Source: Apostichopus californicus
Lineage: Eukaryota > Echinodermata > Holothuroidea > Aspidochirotida > Stichopodidae
NCBI GenBank assembly: GCA_020650975.1
Contig: JAIPMN010000730.1
Location: 33,329 to 97,328, forward strand
Reading direction: 5' to 3'
Length of the DNA stretch: 64,000 nt
The notes beneath the pieces were generated by a model. That model saw only the letters and a list, made by a program, of their open reading frames with translations. It was not told the DNA's origin and ran no database searches. This document shows, piece by piece, positions 24,788 through 36,500 of this stretch; within the stretch, counting starts at the first letter, position 1; every line of letters starts with the position of its first letter. The position numbers were made by a program, and so were the translations under genes.

Positions 24788-26715
24788 ACATGTCTCTTTG
24801 TTAATGTTATAAATAACCCTTATGTTTCAAATTTCTAGAGCTATATATGTGGAAAAAGTGACTTTTGAGAATACCTGTATGGTTGGGCGATATATCGAAA
24901 ATTATTATTATAATTTTTTTTCAAGACGATTTTTTTTGAGGATTGAACAAATGACGATAACTTCTTGTGAAAGAAATTTATACTAAATGTGGCAAAAATT
25001 GTGTACGTTACAGTATATGTTTTAGAGGGGGTGCTCTCTTGTTTGAAGAAAAGAGATAGATCTGCTTCACATATCGATTCAGTGTCCTTGGATCTAATCT
25101 TGGATGAGATGTACATATTGTACAGTAAACTATTGTAATTGTATATAGCAAGCCTGATGAGAGGTGTACTCCTGACATTTTGAACAAATAAAATTATACA
25201 GCACAGAGGAGTCCGAGGAACACATGTGATAATGAAATGAAATTGCCAGATTTCATTTTACGTGTTACACTGTACTTTATGCACTGTGGATACCGTATAG
25301 TGTAGTACATGATTATACTGTGCCAGAAAATACAGTCAGTATTAAGCATATGCCTGCAGAGTGGCACGATAAATTTCATGTAGGTATATTAGTAGATCTT
25401 TCAGCCTCGTATTTTGTTTTTAAGTTTATTGTAAACTAAGTCTTTAAGAGATTTTTATGAATTGTGAAAACATACTTTGGGTGAAATTTCTCATACTGTA
25501 TACTGTTGGTGGGTTTCTATCTGCATACAGTTATATACAGCGCAGTGTACATGTGTACTGGGTACAGTGATATGGACTGTTTTTGCCCTTCCAACTGCGG
25601 TGGCTGTTGAAGGACAAATTGTAAAATCCAGTCCTCAGTAAACATACTTAATACTTTGTTAAGGTTAAGATCAGAAGATGCATGCAGATGTACTATGCAC
25701 ACAGCACAGTACTTCTACAGTACCTACAGAATGCTATCATGAATTCTATATCAGACAGCTGGAATCATTTCTCATTCAAGTACTTGAGTGGGCAGGCTAC
25801 ATTTATAGTTCTTCCTCAGACTGATCCCAAGGGAACTTCTTGTAAGAGGAGAGTATCTTCCCAGCTGTCTCAGTCTGTTATTTTTGTCAAGTTTGTATTA
25901 CATGCCAGACAACCACTTTTAATGAAGTACTTTATTATACATGTATACAGTATAATATTATATATTACGAATATTAATCAATGCTATTCAGATTTCAGAA
26001 TGTATTAGCTTTCACTGCTTCAACTTACAGCTAACATTTTCTTTGATTTATTTCCCAGTCTTATCATGGTTACTGTGTGTACACATGTTTACTTTTATGT
26101 ACAACACTGTAATAAATACTACTTAGTCTAGTACAGCAGGAGTTATTTTTGAACTTTGCATGTAATTTACCCTCAGCTCTGTCAATGCATGTCATTCATA
26201 AAGCTGCCGGTTTTGAAAATAAGCATAATTCCGGACAATTTTAATATATTTAACTCGCAGAATATTTTCCGTTAATACTATTTGAGATCCAGTTTGACTG
26301 GTGCGCTAATGAAATGCACGTTATGGGCCTTAAAATATAAAAATTACTTTTTTATTTTTGCCTGACCAGCATTAATGCAAACTTCTAGCTTCATTAATTT
26401 TCAAATCTTTCGGGACTTATTAAAACGGGTTGAAAAGCTTTCTCTTGCTCATTCTTTGCTTAAAGCAAATTGAAGAATTTTGTGCTAAATTGATGACGGT
26501 GATGGGGTGTATACAGTACATATACATGTATGTGTGTTTGTATGTATTTATGTGCATGTGCAGTGTATTCATGCCTCCGGATGCAAACACAGCAAGATAG
26601 ATCAACTTGAGAGGTCATCAGTTTTGGCCCCCAAAATATGCTAGAAAATATGCTAGAAATTAGATGACGGTTGCTTCTGCTCAAAATTTCAACAACCTTT
26701 TTTGTCAATGACATT

Positions 26716-26997
26716 CTAAAAACCTGAAATCCGAACTGAGATGTCTAATCGTCTCTTTAAGCAATCCTCAATGTCTGGGAATAAATCTGGGGAATCAGAA
26801 ACTTCAGAAGAGTATGTTTGAAAACTTGGAGCACTTGTAACTAACGATATTGATGACCTATAAAATTGACTAAGGGGTACATAGTAGTAGAAGTAGTAGT
26901 AGTCGTCCTGAACTGCTTTCTCAGGCTTTTGTGTCCTGCTGTATGGAAAAATGGTCACCTCCATGCATGTGTGTATTTTGTTCAAAAACTTGTCCAA
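26716..26997 (-). other. Unassigned open frame just upstream of the first CRAT coding exon
   Basis: A 93-codon frame ending SDSPDLFPDIEDCLKRRLDI followed by SVRISGF. The C-terminal half is protein-like; the middle is low-complexity DDYYYFYYY. It is on the strand opposite CRAT. No family was recognised and no splice sites stand out. Confidence 0.15.
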
Positions 26998-27326
26998 ACT
27001 TAGATGTACACCACAATATCCAAGAACAGTTTCTGGAGTATTTCTGATATCTTGAAATTTAAACTACATAATATATTCTTAGTGTGTTCATGGCAGATGA
27101 CCAGTGTTTAATACAAAAGGCGATATTCAGTTTCATTGTATCGTATATTTAGCTTGAAGGGGAGAAAAAAATAATAAGATAAAAGTAGCTGGGACCGTCT
27201 CTCTCTGTTCTCTGTCCCTCACCGCTTTTATGAAAGCCAGTTCATCAGATAGCCGTACATATTTTGCTTTAATATCTGAAGTTTGTGATAACATGTCTCC
27301 CCTCGGTTTGATTTTTTTGTTTCCAG

Positions 27327-27542
27327 ATGAGGCACACAGTAGCCATCACGTACAAGTCTGTGGGGACCCAGACCCTCGTGGACCGGGGAACCCAGACTGC
27401 CCCCATTCTGGGCGGGCGTATGTTCTCACAACAGAAGTCGCTCTCCAAGTTTCCAGTGCCACCTCTGCAACAGACTCTCTATAAATATCTATTACAACTC
27501 CAGCCTCTCGTTGGACCAGAAGAATACGAACAGACCAAACAA
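27327..27542 (+). CDS. CRAT: CRAT exon with candidate start codon
   Basis: Acceptor TTGTTTCCAG precedes the ATG and donor CAA/GTGAGT follows; 72 codons, phase 0. The first 42 residues are outside the conserved fold and basic, compatible with a mitochondrial leader, but contain two TQT motifs (residues 14-16 and 22-24). Met32 is an alternative start. FPVPPLQQTL...PLVGPEEYEQTKQ is the conserved beginning of the enzyme. Confidence 0.85.
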
Positions 27543-30500
27543 GTGAGTCTTTCGACGAAAATGTTGTTACTTTGGAAATTTAACTTTTTGCTATCACACG
27601 TTTTGCAGTGAGATCATTTATTCGTGGGGATCTTTCCAATTTTACCTCACAGAGAAATGAATATTTAGAAAAATAAGTTTCTAACAATTCAAAATGCAGT
27701 GGCTTTACCTTGATTACATTAGAATATACACTCATGTCATTGGTGAGAAATGGAGTTGACAGAAGTGTTTGTATCTTTAGAAATAAAATTAAAACTTTTA
27801 AATGTTTTGAAAATGGTGTTTTTGAATACCACTTAAACTCATCACTTTTCATCTTCAACTTGAATGTTCATATTTGTAGTATACAAAAACTTCCAATGAT
27901 TTATTATATCGTCTTTTACTAACATCATATTGTACCTGAGTATATTATGTTTCTCTTTCCTTTACTTCAGATCGTGGACGACTTTGGAAAATCTGAAGGA
28001 ATGGGCGAAAAGTTGCAAATGGGCTTACTCCAGAAGTTCAAAAGGAAAGATAATTGGGTAAAGAGAAAAGATTAAATTTATACTGATACTTTATCGGTAC
28101 TACTTAGGGTTTTTATTAACTTTGTGATGATGTTCCAGTCAGACCATTAATAACATTTTAATATACTGCAGTTTCCTGCAGGTTTCGAAGAGATAGTGTA
28201 CAGTAAACAAGAATTAGCATTTTATCACAAAATCTACCCTAATCACCATACTGTAGATACCATCTGTAAAACAAAGCTTGTTATGGGTAAGAAGGTAGGT
28301 CACCATTAATATTGGACATTTTGTGGATAAGATGAAATTTGTGGATAAGAAGAAATAAGATGCCATAAATTTTTTCATAATTTGTCATCTGAATATCGTC
28401 AAGGTAATAATCGTACAATTCGTTTCCGCATGATAAACACCTAAATTGATTTAATTTAATAATAAAGAAGGGCTCAATATAGTCCAGACAGTAAAACTCA
28501 AAAGTTAGAGCAGGTGGACCTTACATTACACACTCCCCTTCCCTACCCCAAGAATGAGACAGAACAGATCACACACCGTTACACTGTTATCAAGAATACC
28601 ATGAAAGTCACCGTGAAAAAGCCCTACACCTAGATGTAGTCGACACTTGAAAATGTGAAACAAGAAGATAATCAAGGTCAGATCTCGAGATCAGGATACC
28701 AGATAACCGACTGGCCTACTCTGTAAATCAATGAGACCAAAGTCCTGGATGGCCTGGATATTATGACAATAGGTACTACCCAGTGGAAAGGTCTAGGAAC
28801 TCAGCAGTGTTTAATGTCGTCAGCTAATTGCAGTAATTAGAATAGATAAATAATGCTGATAAAGTTGGTCTCCCAGATTTGTACGAACTTGGATGAATGA
28901 TATCCGTCATACCAGGTGTGCAAACTTTGTTACGAGTATATATATAGTTTTGTGTTTTTATGGGAAGTTCTTGACAGATGTTAGTCGCCCAGTGTAGTGG
29001 TAAAGTACAATGATATCATTGAGGCACATATATTCCTTTCAGCTACTAGTACTGTAACTCATTCTACGGTATGCCCTAATCGAGCATATATGCAGATATA
29101 TGCAGATATCATAACTGTAGACCTAGAAGGTTGATACAGATGTCTCAGTAAAGATATGAACAAAACGGCTAAAAAAGGAACTCTTTACAGGGATATTTTT
29201 GTGTGGCAGTCAGCAGATGATGTAAACCTTATACAATATTCCCCACGGTTCAGTCCCCCCCCCCTCCCACCCCCATCTCTTGTCGATACCCTCATGTTGC
29301 CCATTAGTGGATCATCTCAGAAATGATTTTTTTTGTGAATCCTCTAACTTCTCCGGCTTTTCCCGTCTGCCTGACATCCCCCCTTTACCCCTTTTCCGGC
29401 CAAACATGTTAACAAAAAAAAATTGCCTGTAGGTAAGATATCTAAAACAAAGGTTAGATTATACATGTATTTTTCAAATCAATAGTCTGTTAACTTTCTT
29501 TCAGCAAAATGTAGAGAAGTGTGTGACTGATTTTTACACTTTTTGCATGTAGATCATCCAATGTTCATTTAAAAAAAAATGTTGTGGACAACATTTGAAA
29601 GTTGATGGAGAAAGTTCTCCCTCCACCCAAAAAAATCACTGTCGGTACCCTGTTAGCTTTCCATAGCACATCCATTAAACACAATTCCGTTGTGGCTAAA
29701 ATAACTAGAATTGTTCATGTACATACCTGTACAAGTCTCCAGATGAGAAATCAATCTGTGTTGGGTTTTTTTTTTCCTTTTGGTAAAATTTCTTTTTATC
29801 ATGATACCATTTTAATAATTTAACAAAACCCTTCAATTTCTTCTCTGGTATTTTCAGTTCGCCGATTGGTGGTCGGATACAGCGTATCTCGGCTACAGAG
29901 AACCAGTCGTGGTAAACGTTTCACCGGGGATAATCTTCCCTCGACAAGATTTCAATTCTTTAGAGGGACAAATTGAATTTGCTGCCAAACTCATCGGCGG
30001 TCTCTTGGACTACAACTATCAAATTGCTACGTGAGTTACACTATAGTTATACACAGGACAGAGGAAGAGTGACAGATTGGTTTTGAAGCCATACTTGAGA
30101 TAGAGGGGGAGGGGGGGATGGGGTTGGGTGGAGGGTGGGGTGCAAAGTGTTGAACAAACATTTATATAAGAGAAGGGATGAGAATTTGCTCCATTTTCGT
30201 TGAATATATCCAGCCCAGATACACTTAAGATTTTCAAAAAGTTTTTTTTTGTTCCTTGTTTTGAATGAGCTATTGTGTTGTTTCACGGTGGTAAGAGTAA
30301 TGTTGCTTTCCGTTGATTCTGAGCTCACCTGGCTGGCAACTAATTACTTCTGAAAATTTAATTCTCTTCAGAGAGGGGGAAACAGGATCAATTGTGTCAG
30401 ATTTATCCCAGTTTAAATGCCTGTATTTCTGCAAATCAATGTTTTTGTTCATCCTGTTCTTCCTTTACCTGTCTCATCCCTTCTATTTTTGCACTTTCAC

Positions 30501-33500
30501 ATCTACCAAACCGAGCAACCTTTTCAATTTTAGTCACGGTTTCTTCATTTTCCACGTCATGGTCCACAAATTGCTTTCCACTTGAGTTTGTCATTAATAG
30601 TCAGATTACACCAGTTTGTCATGACTTTTGTCATAAATCAAGCAATCTCATCTGATGGTTATTGTACTTGTGACAGCCATATCACTAAAGCTATGGTATG
30701 AGGAGCTCTAGTGGATGACTGAAACAGTCGGGGGGGGGGGGGGTCGGCGGTGGGGGGCTCTGTGAGGGAAACAGCATCTGCTNNNNNNNNNNATCAATAA
30801 ACCTTTGGTTTGAGGAGCTCTAGTGGATGACTGAAAAAGTCGGGTGGGGGGGGAGGAGAGGGGGGCTCTGTGAGGGAAACAGCATCTGCTGTAAACTTGG
30901 GTTCCATGAAAGCTGAATAACTCCATCAATTGTACCTTGTGTACACTGTCAAGATCAAAGACCAGTGCCAAACCGGACAATAAAAAGACCAACATTTTTC
31001 GGGCCTAGAGCCCCAGCTATGGGTAGGACTAAAGTCATTGGTGATACTTCCTATGTTTGTAAGTCTGTCATCTCGATATCTGCATTGCCCCTTGGGCAGG
31101 GGGTCCCATGATTGGCAAGAGATTGAGAAACTAGGTCTTACAGGAATGCAGAAGCTATCCTGCAATGTAATGTTTATCCTATCATTTATCTCTCATGCCT
31201 GCAGTCAGACGTTAGCCGTGGACATGCTCGGTGGTCAGCCGCTATGCATGGACCAGTACCACAAGATTCTAGCTGCCTGTAGGATACCCGGAGTCAAGAA
31301 GGACAAGTTTGTCGTCTTCCCTCCGTATCAAGTCAATTCACCGAGACACATAGTCGTAGCTCACAATAATCACGTAAGTCATCTAACACCCTCGTATTTT
31401 CAAACTTTCTCTTTCTTGGCTTGGTGACCCCAATATTCCTGACCCGAGAAATGGGGTCCCGTTTGTATATTTAACCTTCCGTAGGGCAGGCATATTTATA
31501 GAGTGGTGCTGTGAAAAAATTAGGCAATTTTGAAGAGTTAGGCAGAAAGTCTCATGCCATGTCGGGTGTTTCATTTCTGATTTATCAAGCGGAGGGAGAT
31601 TTTTCTAGAGCTTTGGGCCAAAAAGATTTGTCTAGAATAGATCTTCTAGTATGCTTTGTATTGATTAGTGAGCAAAGCACCAGTACTTTAATGACTTGAA
31701 GAAGTTCACTTGCCTTTCACATTACACGATTAACTCTGCTGGTGAATGCGTTACTCACTGGACGTTAAAATACATCCAATCTTTGTCCTGACAGATGGTG
31801 CTGTAAAGCTCACTAATAGTAATTTGAGTAGGTGAACATCTCAAAGAAAGTGTTAACACTTGTGGTTAAATAAAATTGTAAGTCTATTTAGAGAAGCAGG
31901 TTGAATGAACTATTGAGTGCGTATTTACTATGTAGACTTGTGTGTCTCATGCAGTACCTGTTATAGTGTGTACGTACATGTGAGGAGGTACTAGATATGT
32001 ACATATAAGATACAAGATGTATATATACCCTGAAGTGCAGTCTAATCTACAAAGTCATTGCATTATATCGATACGAAAAGTTTGTTAACTCATGTGTACT
32101 CAATGATAAGTGTTTACTCTTGAAATGTGTCTGTCTACTGTATTATTTTGTCGAGAACATAAACTGAAACTTTTCTTGTCAGCTCTGCTTGTTTGTTTTG
32201 TTCTGTATTTAAGACGAGTAGCTCATTAATCGACAGACCTTGTAAATCTCACATTTATCATTGATATTATAAGATTAATATTTGGGTGTCTGCTAATGAG
32301 GACAAGAATAATGTCAGATTCATGTCTGTTGGGATTGAGAGCAACTCTTGCTGGTTTTCAAGTAAAACAAAACGACAACAGTTTACAGGAGATTACAAGT
32401 CTGTTTGAACTTTGGCTGACAAATTTCTTATCATTGATGTGCACTTTGTGCCGGAGATGTAGATAGTTTATCTAAATTACTCACAAGACATCGTAGAGTA
32501 CAACAAAACAAACCTAGCAATGTGTTGTATGAAGCATCAGGTACGTCGGAATGTGGGTCAGAGACTTGAAGCAAGTATAAACCATAGGCAGGTCAACTTT
32601 GTGGGTTGAAAATGAGGAACTCATCTTGGTTTTTGTTGGAAGACTAGTTTAGAGCAGGCTTTATATTTCTAGTTGGGAGTATGCCATTTTGAAAGATCAC
32701 ACCCCTCTCTCTCTCTCTGTTTTTTAGCCTGCTCTGTTTAGTCATTTAATACACGACCGCTGTTTTTCCTTAAAATGAACTTTTTTTTTAAGTCGATGAA
32801 ACATTGTGGATAGATCTCGTTTTCATTTTGGGTTTATTTCATTTTCAGTTTTTTGCTCTGGAGGTTCTAGACGAAGATAAGAAACCATTCAGTCTCAGCA
32901 CCATCTACCATCAGCTGAAAAACATTATGGACCAGTCTCAGGTCACTGCAGTCCCACTGGGTTTATTGACCACAGAGCATAGGAACACATGGGCAAAGGT
33001 GTACAAGACCATGAAGAAGGGTAAGTGGTCCTCCAAGTATATCCGTCCCTCCCCCCCTGGATTGTTATCTCATTAAGTCAACCAATTAAAGCTATCAGAG
33101 AGTGTGCATGTTACAACGAAAGCGTAATTATTCCTCAGTACAGCGAATCAACCAGTTATAAGGAACAAAGTCATTGCGAATCGTTGGTAAAGCACCCTGT
33201 CAATAGTAGAATGCTGAGGGGCTGCAGTATGCTGCAGCTACGCTGCATAGGACGTAATCTTTTGCACTGTGCAGTTTCACACAATTGGCACTGTTGGCAT
33301 GCCATGATACAGTACTCTCTATTGTTTGATATCGATTCAGCCTAGGCTGCAGCCTTTCTCTTTGACACGGTACCGAAGGTATATAATGTTGAGTTTGTTA
33401 GGATCTCAGGTTCTTAATCTATATACCTAAGAAGGGTATGCAAACATAACTTTACTGTTGATAAAAGCTGTACGATAATGAACAGAAAAGTGTAGCACGG

Positions 33501-36500
33501 TCGAAATTAGCGATTCTCCGAACATAAAGCACAGGACATTTTTGCAGATGGTGGAAACTTGGCGAGGAAAATGGTAAATTACTACGGTTGCTGTGGGTCA
33601 TTTTGTAACCATGGCATCTAGCCACTTCCCTTTACTTTCCATATATGCTGTTTCTCACTTATAACTTCCAGTTAGAAATATATTTGCCTGCCCTGCTTTA
33701 TTTCTGTCTCGTCTTAAACATTTGCACTGTCACGTCTGCCCAGGTAATAATTCATCCAGTATCGCATCGAAAAAATGCTACGCCAAGAAATGGGCAAACT
33801 GCCACACAAGTGCAAAGATATATAGCAGTTTTTTGTATGCAGCAACCATAGTATTTTATAAAGAGACAAGAATTCAGAGCCTGCTACACTAAATTGGAAC
33901 ACTAAATTCTCCCCTGCTACCTTACATTATTAATTGGTAATAACTTGTAGCACTGCACTTTGAAGATATCCCCACTTAGCATACAGGATCGACTGTCTCT
34001 CCCACGTATCTACCAGTGTTTGCACAGGTTATCCGGGTACCCGGGTACCCACCCGACGCTCTACTACCCGTTTCCTAATTTGTTTCCCGAATCCTTTAAA
34101 TTTGTTTATTGAATGTGTATATTCCTTTTCTTTTACTTTTTAAGAAGTTTAAAAATGTTTCGAAAGCTACAGAATTTTAAAATAACAGGTTAATTGAAAG
34201 AAACAAATGCAAATTGTAATTAACGAACATGTATGAACATGGAAAAATTGTCAGAGAAAAATACACTTGATATATTATAGCATTCAATTTGCAATTTATT
34301 GAAAACAGCTATACCAGAAGGTAAATAGACAAATTTCTGGGTACCCGGATACCCGACGGGTAACAGCCTCGGGTACCCGGTTCCCAATTTTTGGTAACCG
34401 TGTAAACACTAGTATCTACCAATTCTGACGTCAGCAGGCATTTTTCCGATCATGCATCCTTCCTGTCTGTTGTGTTATTGTAGCAGATGTATAGTTTTGT
34501 TTTCTTCTTTGAGTCCCACAACCAACTTAATATTTCTTTTCCCTCAAATATCGAATCTTTTTTCAGATGCTACTAATTACCATTCCTTTGACAAAATCAA
34601 CCGTAGTTTATTCATGGTCTGCTTGGACAAATCCACCCACGCTGAAGGACACTCATTCTACGACAACATTGCCAGGGAAGCCCTGTACGGTGGGGGCAGC
34701 AGATCCAATAGCGGCAACCGTTGGTTCGACAAGACACTGCAGGTTAGTGTGATAAAGTCACATATCGTTTGGTGGGGTTTTTTGTTTGGCTTGATTTAAT
34801 TTAATTTTTTTTAAAGTTGTTTTTTAGTGTTTTAGTCCATTCTGGGTGAGTTGGGGTCACAGTGGGGCCAGGTAGGGTCACATGATTGTGGTTACTCTTG
34901 AGTCACCAGGCCTTTGTTGTTTACTCTTTTGTTTGATCATACTGATACTTCTTAAATCAGTTGTGGTTTGATTGCCTTTGTGTCATATTATTTTCTTTTA
35001 TAAAACCTTGTATATGTTTGACGAAAATTAGAAAGCACCATCTTGAAAGTCTATATCAATGAAAGCGTCTCTCTCACCCCCAACCTGCACTAGCAAATTG
35101 ATAGCAATTTGAATTGTTATCCCCACTTACCTATCCACTCACAAACAACACACTCTCATCTGTGGTGAGTAGTCCTCTGTTTGGTTCTGCTGATTCTACT
35201 TACTCCCCTCCAAGAAATACTCACCCACCCCACCCCTCCCAAACCCTCTGATGGGTACAAACATTTGTTAGGATAACCAGTTACCTGTTTGGGTGTGTTA
35301 GATCGATGTGAACTCAAGGTGTGATTCTGAGCATGTGTTTCTCTTTGATGAGTTGAATCACATATTCTTCACCGTCTGTCTCTCTCTCTAACCACAGTTT
35401 CTGATTCGTCCCGACGGTGGCGTGGGAATGTGTTACGAACATTCATCCGCTGAAGGACCTCCAATTATTACCCTGGTAGACCACACCCTGGATTTTATGT
35501 AAGCATTTGTACGACGCACAATAATAATATAATAATGATAATCAGCAGTTATTTTTACGACGCTTAAGCGACCACAAATGTGGGAGGAACCCGCAAGACC
35601 TTATGGATTACAACTAACAGGTCGGGTGGCTATCAGCCACAACACCGGTACATTGTAATGACAGTATCATGTCACATCTGGAGACATCAATATTACCACT
35701 TGTTCGTATATTTCTCAAAGCAGCTGATTGTGTTTCCACGGCAGTGCCTCTCGCCACTCACGGTACATTGGCGCAGGATGTATTGCCAGTTTGTCGCATT
35801 AATTGGGAGTTGTGTGTTTCACATCCTTGCGTTACTAAGTACTATGACATCACACATTTACAAAATGGCAGCTCCTAGACACAAACTGGGATATCTCACA
35901 AATGGTGCTAGATTTTCCTTAACTATGTGTGTATGTGTGGGTTGCTTATTATGATTTCTATTCATATATGCAAGAGAATGTAGTTGGATTGGTGTCTCCT
36001 TTCATTTGTAAACTGTTTGTTGCACAGGCTAGGAGTGTACTATTTACATATGTATCAGTTCTGTCATACAAGAGGCTTGCAATATATAATCTTTACTGTA
36101 CTTCAATGGTTAAGCCTGGAAGTATGCATCATTTTTAAGGTTTTATTATTTTCTTTAATAAAAGTACATGAAAAATGGAAAACTAACTGGGCAATTAAAC
36201 ACTATGGAAAGCAGCAAAGAATTTTTTTTCTAGAAAGGAATTTGAACCCAGTGACCTCACGGTGACCAAGGTCACTGGTCTGAATCCTTTTGTTGCCAAT
36301 CTTGTCTTTTTTCACTTGTAGTTAATGTCTATTTTGTTTATCATTATTCAGACTTGCTTACAAATACATAATTTTATTTCATGTTTTTTTTGTTGCATTT
36401 CAGAGTTAATGTCGTAGATAGCATTGATAAACCTGCTGATGAAACAGCACACATTGAAAGATTAGAATTTAACATTAATTCCAAGACAGCGGACATCATA

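Larger units (their letters stand above)
10094..27326. other. Long interval without recognised coding exons; contains the unseen 5' ends of two divergent genes
   Basis: The sialyltransferase runs left from 10093 and CRAT runs right from 27327, so their promoters and first exons must lie in this 17 kb or be interleaved within it. Open frames such as those at 15227-15520 (minus) and 18252-18662 (plus) were read but have no recognised domain. It contains inverted-repeat elements, two TTAA MITE copies, a 21-bp inverted array and a 25-bp minisatellite, each listed separately. Confidence 0.5.

Noticed and set aside
30708-30995. Minus-strand frame containing unknown residues
   Set aside because: It spans the 10-N gap and the duplicated poly(G) block; not coding.
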